From assembly GCF_949628215.1 (NCBI RefSeq), contig NW_027441306.1:1-64000 (forward strand): a stretch of DNA of 64,000 nucleotides, given 5' to 3'. This document shows positions 56,841 to 64,000 of the stretch, one piece after another. Position 1 is the first letter of the stretch, and each line of letters starts with the position of its first letter. The notes under the pieces are model-generated. The model did not search any database and was not told the DNA's origin. It saw only the letters and a list, made by a program, of their open reading frames with translations. The stretch comes from Phalacrocorax aristotelis (Eukaryota > Chordata > Aves > Suliformes > Phalacrocoracidae). A program made the position numbers and the translations under genes.

Positions 56841-57980
56841 TGTAACGCGCGGGAAGGGGTGGGCGGGGGGGGGGCGACTCAGTACGGGGGAGGGGGAGGA
56901 TCAGGCTGCGGGGAAAATGGGAAACCAACATCACCCTTCCCTCCTACGGCGCAGCCCGGCTGCACGGCTCCCCGGGGATGCCCCTGCCCCGCGGGTGTAC
57001 CGTGTGTGCGCCCCCCGCGTGGGGCGGGGGGGGACGACACACCCCCACACAGTCGGCGGCACTGGGGCAACCCCTGCCCCAGGGCTCCGCGCTCGTACCC
57101 GGCTCTCCCCGCTCCGGCACGGCACGGGGCTGGACGCACCGAGGAGACCCCGGAGCGGCTTCTCGCGGCTGGGCGAGAACAGGGCCTGGCCCCGAGCAGC
57201 CGAGCGGGCACCGCCGGTAGCTCGGAGGAGCGGGGCCGGCTCGGCTCGAGGCGTCAGAGCGAAAAGGGACGGGAACCGTCCCGGAGCGTTGCGGGGGCGG
57301 CGGATGGTCCGGTGGCCGGGTTCGGCTCCGTGCCGGGCCGTGGGGCAGCCGGAGCCGCGCCGGGGGGCAGGTGAGGAGCCGCGTGGCCGGGCGCGCTGTG
57401 GGTCGGCGGGTTTCGGCTGTGGGGTCTCCCGGTCCGCGGAGTCCCCGGGGGGGGGTTGCGGGCAGCAGTGGCCCCGGGCCGAGCGCTTTCGTGGGTCGGT
57501 GGTTGTGTTTTGGGGCCGAGCCCGTGCCCGGCCGTGGGGAAGTAGGGGCAGCCCCACCCGGCTCTCGGCTGCTCCTCGTCGGGGTCGGGCGGCGGCGGCG
57601 ACCCCGGCGGGGGCTCCTGTGGTGCCGGGCGGGTCCCCCCTTGCCCGCGAGGCAGGCAAGGACCCTGGCTGCTGCCGCCGCGGTTTGCTGGAGGCGGGCT
57701 GGGCCCGGCCCCCTGTGGGGTTGGGGTGCGGGCCCGGCGCTGCCGGGGAAACGCGGCCTGCGAGAGCAGGAAGAAAGCGCTGCCGGGCCGGCGCTGGGCT
57801 GCCCCGCCGGGGTGCGGGGCCGGGCCCGCGCAGTTCAGTTCCCAAGGCCTCCCCGACAGTGCCCGCGTGGGCCGTGGGGGTGCAGGGCTGTGGGGTGGCT
57901 GCGCTCTCCGCGCCCCTGAGCGTTGCCCGTGGGGACTGCGGAGGGGGCCGGGACGCAGCCAGGCTCAGCTGGTTTGGTCC
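56841..57980 (+). promoter_or_regulatory. CpG island at the macro-unit junction
   Basis: CpG-rich, with GTGAGGAGCC donor after GGGGGGCAG at 57371. From 57639 it is the same sequence as window positions 1 onward, so transcription could start in one macro-unit's end and run into the next. It also contains GGCTCCGTGCCGGGCC, a word of the minisatellite at 55300-56010. Confidence 0.6.
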
Positions 57981-59982
57981 CTGAACGGGGAGAGCACAGC
58001 TCTTCTGTTCCTGGGCCTTGAGAGCAGGCTCCTGTGGCTGACGCCGGGGCCCTGAAACAGATCGAGTCGTGCGTTTTGAGGGCCTGAGCGAGGGGACTAA
58101 GTCGTGTGGTTTTGGGCTGAGGAGCAGAGGTCAAGTGCTGCATTTTTGGGACTTGAGAACAGGCTCAGCAGCTGGGCTTTTTGGCTCAGAACCGGTCCCA
58201 AAGTGAGCTGGTTTGGGGGCCAAAAGCAGCAGCCGGTTTGGCTGCTTGTGCAGGCTGGGGGGTGGGGGCATTGGGGGCTGCAGGGGAAAGCAGGGGTTGG
58301 GCAGGGTACGAGGACCCTCCCCGGAGGTGGGGGTCCGGTCACATCGGACCCCGAAGTTCGGGAGGCCGGCATGCACCAGAGCGAACTCGCCACCTGAGGC
58401 GGGTCTCTGGAGGAAGGGTGCTTTTTGGATCCAGCGCAGCGCACCCTCTTTGGGTCCAGCTCTTCTTTCTGCGCTGCTTAGAATAGTTATTAACCAATTA
58501 ATTAATCATACAAACTAAGTCACAACAGCTCTGTCGGCTCCATCGTGGTTCGGAGCTCTGAATCGGTTTCACTTGGTGTCTAACATGTTTTTTCCCCGAG
58601 GAGAGGCTAAGTTTCAAAGTTAATTAGTTTTCTCATAAGTGTGTCAGTCGATAAAATTGAGTTACGATTGTTAAAACCACAAAGGTGACAGGAGTCTCAC
58701 GGATCTGGTCTATTTCTGAAAATGTATTCATCCCATGCAAATGTCATCGGGATACAGATCATCTGCACTTCATGCTCTGACAAGACAAGATGCTGAGACA
58801 GGGATGAGCTCCAAAAGGACTACTGAAAAGAAAAAAAACGCATTCCACAGTCATGGGGTTTTTTTGGTTGCGTTTGGGGGGGCGGGGTGGCTTTAACAAA
58901 AGAGTGCAGTGTTGGCCGGCAGCAGCCTGCAGAGCACTTTTGCTGCCTGATCTCTCCTTTTCTTCTCTTCCACTCCTCTTTCAGGGCTGTAATTGTCATT
59001 TGGATAGTTTTAGAAGAGCAGTTAAGTTGCTCGCCTGTGTCAATGTGCTGGTAATACCAGGAAGGTGAATGCTTGAACCGGTCGGGCGGGTAGGAATGAA
59101 TAACTTGGCTGCAGGTAGAACTTCTGAGGGAAGACCAGCAAAACCAGGAAGCAAATAGCAAGTTCCCAAAAAATGTGCGGGTGTCAAACACATAAAAGTT
59201 TCATTGCCGAATGTTTTTGGGAATATGTTCCCAATGGCTATTTTTAGTAAACATAACTTTTCAGGAGATTCAGGGTTGTGCGTGGCAAAACATGTCCCTC
59301 TGTTTTTGTGTCCTGCCGCACAAACGGCCGGCGGCAGGGCTCTTGTTCCCTGCTCTCGCTATTGCCACAGCAGGGCTGCGATATTTAGACCTAAGAGATG
59401 GGTTTAGGAATGGAAGGAGAGAGAACGCCTGTGTTCTGTAAGGGCTATGAATGCTGACCCTTTGTCTCCGTCTGCCGCTTTTCCTGTGCGGGTGATGAAG
59501 CTGTTTTACTTTTCTCTGTTGTTCCAGGTCTAAATAGCTGCGAAGCTGTCGCCGCTGTGGGTGCGCAATTTGTGTTGCTGTGTTTCTGTGGAGTTCTAGC
59601 TACGGCTCGCTTCTAGTGTGGCCAAGCGTCAAGGTAGGGCTTTCAGTTTAAAGCTTCAGAAGCGCTGCGCGCCGAGATGGGTGTAGGTGAAACTGCTGTT
59701 GCGCCTGCAGCTGTGCTCGCAGGGATGCTGGGTGGCTCTGCATCAAACCGGCGAGGTGCGCGTGGACCTCCGTCGGGCTGCGCCCTGGGTGCGCGAGCGT
59801 GCGGTGTTTTTGCTGTTCCGGCTTGCACGTGCGAGGGCTTAACGTTTGATTTAATGCATTTCCTTTAACGGCAGGCTGTAGTTGGGCTCTAGACGGTATT
59901 CCTACGTGGGCACAAGAGCTGTGGAATGGTTAAGCTGTTGCTGTGCCTCCAGGTGACTTGTTCAGTAACGCTGTTTTTCCAG

Positions 59983-60042
59983 GTGCAGACGGATGAGTCG
60001 TGCAGGGCAACGGAGGAGGGCCCAGGGGAGCGCTGTAAGAAG
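59983..60042 (+). other. 60-bp exon-like block, second macro-unit
   Basis: Copy of 2345-2404 with one base change (M to T in the open frame); splice signals intact. Confidence 0.4.
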
Positions 60043-61109
60043 GTGAGTCTGTGTAGTACTGGAGGGAAGATGTGACTGATGGCTATAGGGCTCCATTATG
60101 GGTTTTACTCTTTTTTTTTTTTGTGATCCGAGGGTGCTAAGCGATGAGCCGAGCGTGATCTGGGCCCTGGAGGTGAGTCAGGCAAGGTGACCGGTGCTTG
60201 GTGGGCTGGAGTAGGTGTTCTTTTTCAGGTTATTCAGGGTTTTTTCTCCTTCTCTTCACTTTCCCATCCCAATTTGGGGCCGATTCCCTCAAACGGGGAC
60301 TTCCCCCTGTGGGGCTGCTTATGCAGCCTGGGAGCTGCTGCCTGGGCACAAAAATACCTCAAACCCCTTACTCTGGGTCTGCAATGGGGGGTGAAAAAAC
60401 AGAAAGAATTCTGGTGGAAAGAAAACAACTTGGGGCTTCTGGGAAAGCCAACTCCAGCTGGATTTGTGCAGCTGGAAAGGAAAAAAAGGGTGGTGGTGGG
60501 GAAGGAACAACCACCTAAAAGCACCCACCAACCATTCTCATGCACAAAACCGAAAGTGAAAATGACCATTTTTTGTAGGGTAAAAGCACAAAAAGTCCCC
60601 ACAGAACTCAGTAGTTTGGAAAAGCAACCCCAATTATTACATTATGTAAAGAAGGCGGGGAAAAAAAGAAAACCAAAACAAAACCCTATCACAACCCTGA
60701 TGCCACATGCCTACCAGCAGTTCCTGGGGCTTATTCTGCGGGGGTGGGGAACCCAACCTTGTTCCCCAGGTTTGCTGTGCTGCTTCTCCTCCCTCGGGCA
60801 TGCGGGGGGCAGTGGCATGGACAGTAGCAAGCACCAGACGTTTTTAAGCGGTCGAGAGGAAAGGACAAATGCTCGAGACGCTTTGCTGTTTGGTGCAGAG
60901 GCAATGAATGGTGCTGCTGGGGCTGCGAGGGGGAAAGGTGCAGAGGAATAGAAGCTCTGTGGATGCAGCCAAGTTACGGTTTCTGGATGGTATTAATCGA
61001 GAAGAGTAATTCAGATAATGCTGCTGCCCAGCGACCAGAATTGGGTACTGAGCCCGGGAGCCGCGCACGCGCGGTGGCGTCCCTGTGATCCCCATTGCTC
61101 TCTCCGCAG

Positions 61110-61173
61110 GTAACAGCCCTGCGATGCTGCGGTGCCTGCGAGGTGATGCCGCCGTGCTCGTTGCTGCTTCCTG
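61110..61173 (+). other. 64-bp exon-like block, second macro-unit
   Basis: Copy of 3471-3534; splice signals intact. Confidence 0.4.
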
Positions 61174-61640
61174 GTAAGGAAAGGCCTCCTCCGCTCCTGC
61201 TGCAGCGTGGTGGTGTGTCGGACACGATTCCCTGTGTCGGGTGAGGCCTAGGGCTGCCGGCGAGGTGAGCGAGCGCCTTTGGTGGGTGCAGGGGTGTCTC
61301 CTTGTGTGCCTGCACTACTGGGGCTGGTGGGATGGGAAGCTTCAAAAGACCCGCCGAGGCAGGCTTCTGGTATGCTAAAGGCGAGTGGGTGAGGGCAGCC
61401 CTAGGAGTTACTCGGGAGCTGATAGAAGGGAAGAGGGAAAGGAGGAGGATGATGACCTTTTCCCCCTGCCCAGGGTGCAGAAGATGGCCGACTCTCCAGC
61501 TCACCAGAGCTCCCCCTCAGCCTCCCCTGGCCCCCCTTGCCCAGTGCGCCTGCTCCCAGCTCCAGCACGAGCGAGCTAGGCTACGTGCCGAGGAAGCCTC
61601 ATCTCGTAAGAGCTGTAAGACACCCATGTGTTCTCTTCAG

Positions 61641-61750
61641 GTGGAGGACGGCCTAGAGTCTGGAGCTGCAGAAGAGGCAGGGAGGAGAGAAGGGGAAAGA
61701 AGCATCTGAACGGCTAAATTGTGCCAGCAGCGCTGAGAGCGAGAGTCGCG
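61641..61750 (+). other. 110-bp exon-like block A, copy 7
   Basis: Copy of 4005-4114; CATCTG replaces CATGTG, removing the TGA that ended the first frame at that point. Splice signals intact. Confidence 0.5.
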
Positions 61751-61779
61751 GTGAGTCCTGGGCCAGTGGGGCCCCGTTG

Positions 61780-62080
61780 CCTCTCTTGTGCGTCCTGGGC
61801 CCTCCCTGTCTCTCCCCCGGCCCCCTCTCTTTCCTTACCTGCTGCAAAATTTTTTTTTTTTTGCGCCCCCCCCGCACCTTCTTTCTCCATCTCGCTCTGA
61901 GTGGCTCCCTGCCTCCCCGTCTTTTTCAGTCCTCCCTTTCTCTGTCCTGTAGCCTGTGGCTCCTTTTTCTATCTCCGCCTCTCTCTGCCTGGTTCTGGCT
62001 CCGTTTTTTTATTCCTCCTGCTCTGTCCTGTAGCCTGTCGGTATTTTGTCTTTCTCTGGCCCTCTTGGTCTGACTCCCTG
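61780..62080. repeat. Pyrimidine-rich minisatellite, left part of array 7
   Basis: Copy of 4140-4447, ending ACTCCCTG. Confidence 0.8.
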
Positions 62081-62637
62081 TGTTACCGAAAAACGCGGTA
62101 AAATCGGAAACGACTCCTCAACGCCAATTTAGTATTAAAGAGCAGGCATTCTTTATTCACGGCGCCAGATGCACGGGGGATCGCTCCTCCTGGCGTGCGT
62201 ACCTCACACACCTTTCCCGTACAATTTGTAGATCAAAATTTTACGTATTCATATATATTCATTATTGCCCTGTCTGCTGATCGGTACAAACTTGCTCGTT
62301 CCGTATGTAAATCGCTGCGCAGGCTCGGTTGTCCTCTTCCGTTGTTCTCTTCTGAGTAGGTGGTATTACTTGGGTCGGTGGTGGTCTGTGAGTCGGTGGT
62401 CGTGATCTCCCCCTGCCGGAATTACCTTTTTACCTTCTTGGCTAGTTTTCTCAGTCCGCTCCACGAAACCGCGTTTTGTCATCCTTTTCTGACAGAAGCA
62501 CGTTGTCTGTTGTTCTGTTGACGTTAACGATCGCCTAGTGACTAAAATGCAGATCGACAGACACACCGATTCGTACGCTCCATGTTCCCGTAATGGAACA
62601 CCGTCTCTGGTTGGTTGATTTCATCGCTTTGGTTACA
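62081..62637 (-). mobile_element. Chimeric solo LTR in the second macro-unit
   Basis: 557 bp. It follows the 3' LTR of the provirus, including the TTGTCCTCTTCCGTTG insertion, up to about 62450. From about 62500 it follows the 5' LTR (GTTGTTCTGTTGACG, AGACACACCGATTCG). CCTG flanks on both sides. Confidence 0.88.
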
Positions 62638-64000
62638 CCTGTTCCTGTTGTTCAGTTTCTTCTTTTTTGGCTTTGTTTGATTCTCTCTGTGATTCTGTTT
62701 TTCTCTGCCTCGCTTTTCCCAGCTCCCCGTCCCTCACTTTGAATGCCCGTTATCCTTCACCAGCTCACTCTCCCTTGGTTGCCATCCCCGTTTCTGAATT
62801 CCTCCTGCTTTGCCACGTAGCCTGTGGCTTTTTTCTTAATCTCTCTGTCTGCCTCAACGCTCCCGCCGCGCTTTTTAATTCGTCTGCTCTGTACCCTGCT
62901 ACTGTTCTTGCCTTTCTGAGTTCTTCTCTGTCCAGCTCCCTTTCCCTGTTCATGAATTCCTGTTCTTCCTGCACCCGCCGCTGTTCCCTGTGATCTCCGT
63001 CTCTCTCTGTCCAGCTCCCTGTCCCTAGGTTTTAATTCCTGCCTCTGCCCGCTGTAGCCCGTCTAGATTTTTCTCTCGGCCTCTCTCTCTGTCCGGCTCC
63101 CTCTGTCTGTGTTCTAATTCCACGTTCTCTGTCACGTAGACCCGTGCTATTTGTTTGTCCTCATCTCTCTCTGTCCAGCTCCTTGCTGCTATGTTTTATT
63201 TCTTCCCTCTCTCTCTGTCTTTGTAGCCCGTTGCTGTTGTTGTGTTTTTGGTTTTTTTTTCCCCCCACTTGTTTCTTCGTTTGTCTCTGTCTGCCTCCCA
63301 GTGCCTGATCTTTAATTCCTCCTTCCCTGTTGGGCCGCTGTTCCTTTTTTCCATTCTACGTTGTGTTCTCTTTGGTCTCCTGTTCTTATTCATCGGTTCC
63401 CTCCTCGCCGCCCTGTGGCTTGTCCCCATTTTAGTGTTGCCTCTCCCTCCCTCTCTCTGGCTTCTTGCCCGTTTTTAAAATTCCTCCCTCTCTTCTCTCT
63501 TCCCTGTTGGCCGTGTGATCTTCAGCCTTTCTCCACCTCTTTCTGCCCAGCTCTCTGTGTCTATCCATTAATTCTTCCCTCTCTGCCCTGTAGCCTGTAG
63601 CTTTTGTCCTTTCTCCATCTTGCCGTCTCTGGCTTCCCCGTGACCCTGTTTTAGAGTTGTTTCTCTCTTCTTTCTGTACGCATTGCGATTCCTTTTGCTC
63701 CCCATCTCCCTTTGTTTTGGGTGTTGTTTTGTTGTTGTTTTTCTGGCTCCCTGTCCCTAATTCTTAATTCTCTGCCTTCTCGTGCTCTGTACCACGTAGC
63801 CCCGTGGTTTGTTTTGTGGTGTTCCCTCCCCGGCCCCTTCCCTCTGTCGTTGGCTGTCTCGGCTCCCTGTCCCCGTGGCTTCATTCTTCCCTTTCTGCCC
63901 TGTTCTTGTCGCTTATCTTGTCTTTCTCCATCGCGCTCGGTCCAGCTTCCTGCCCCTGTTCTTCTTTCCTCCCTCGCTGTCGTGCTGCCTGCCCCAGGTT
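62638..64000. repeat. Pyrimidine-rich minisatellite, right part of array 7, cut by window end
   Basis: Copy of 10038-11403 with small indels near 63250 and 63470. Confidence 0.8.

Larger units (their letters stand above)
57639..64000. repeat. Second copy of the macro-unit (corresponds to 1-11403)
   Basis: Bases 57639-62080 correspond to 1-4447 with about twenty differences by eye. The provirus of copy 1 is replaced by a solo LTR (62081-62637), and 62638-64000 corresponds to 10038-11403. The period in the plus direction is 57638 bp, so the units are head-to-tail. Confidence 0.95.

Noticed and set aside
1-64000. CRISPR arrays, bacterial operons, rRNA or tRNA genes
   Set aside because: No direct-repeat/spacer pattern, no rRNA-like sequence and no tRNA-like B-box stretch noticed; the tRNA-like word at 9488 is the retroviral primer site.
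1-64000. Known avian multicopy sex-chromosome genes such as HINTW
   Set aside because: No histidine-triad HxHxH-type segment or other recognisable product seen in any long frame, so sex linkage remains only a possibility.

Overview
The window looks like bird genomic DNA from an ampliconic, GC-rich region such as a sex chromosome, a microchromosome or another multicopy locus. The basis is vertebrate-style CpG islands and GT-AG splice signals, an LTR-like interspersed repeat that I recall from avian genomes, an env-less gammaretrovirus-like provirus, and nested near-identical duplications. The species and chromosome cannot be fixed from the sequence alone. I recognise no intact host protein-coding gene, and most long open frames are artefacts of GC-rich or pyrimidine-rich repeats.

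Layout. A macro-repeat of about 57.6 kb is present: 1-4447 recurs at 57639-62080, and 10038-11403 recurs at 62638-64000. The first macro-unit opens with a CpG island and exon-like blocks (1-4114). It continues into a duplicated array (4005-35740) built from repeated modules. Each module has a 110-bp exon-like block, a pyrimidine-rich minisatellite, a retroviral LTR or provirus at one fixed site, more minisatellite, and an LTR-like repeat. In the long modules a CpG-island promoter follows, carrying tandem ZNF143-type sites and a 192-bp exon-like block. Short modules lack the promoter through a shared deletion. Long plus short modules form a higher-order unit of about 13.1 kb.

The minus-strand provirus is complete at 4448-10037 and 17622-23209. 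It is a solo LTR at the homologous site in four other modules (14542, 27713, 30682, 62081). It has a tRNA-Arg-type primer site, gag, protease, reverse transcriptase, RNase H and integrase remnants, a polypurine tract and no env. Shared stops and a degraded polymerase motif show that the two copies come from duplication of one dead provirus.

From 36 to 57.6 kb the sequence is mostly single-copy in this window, with older diverged duplicates of parts of 2.1-3.4 kb (40.8-42.2 kb and 45.9-47.3 kb). It also holds an AT-rich repeat (45.1-45.8 kb), a regularly spaced array of twelve NRF1-type palindromes leading into a CpG island with a palindromic CRE (47.8-49.6 kb), a second CpG island with a G-rich minisatellite (54.5-56.0 kb), and a third island (56.8-58.0 kb) that runs into the next macro-unit.

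The picture is a recently amplified, actively homogenised locus. Its best-preserved functional-looking parts are promoters and splice sites rather than protein-coding frames, so the simplest reading is a multicopy non-coding or rapidly evolving transcription unit carrying a passenger provirus.
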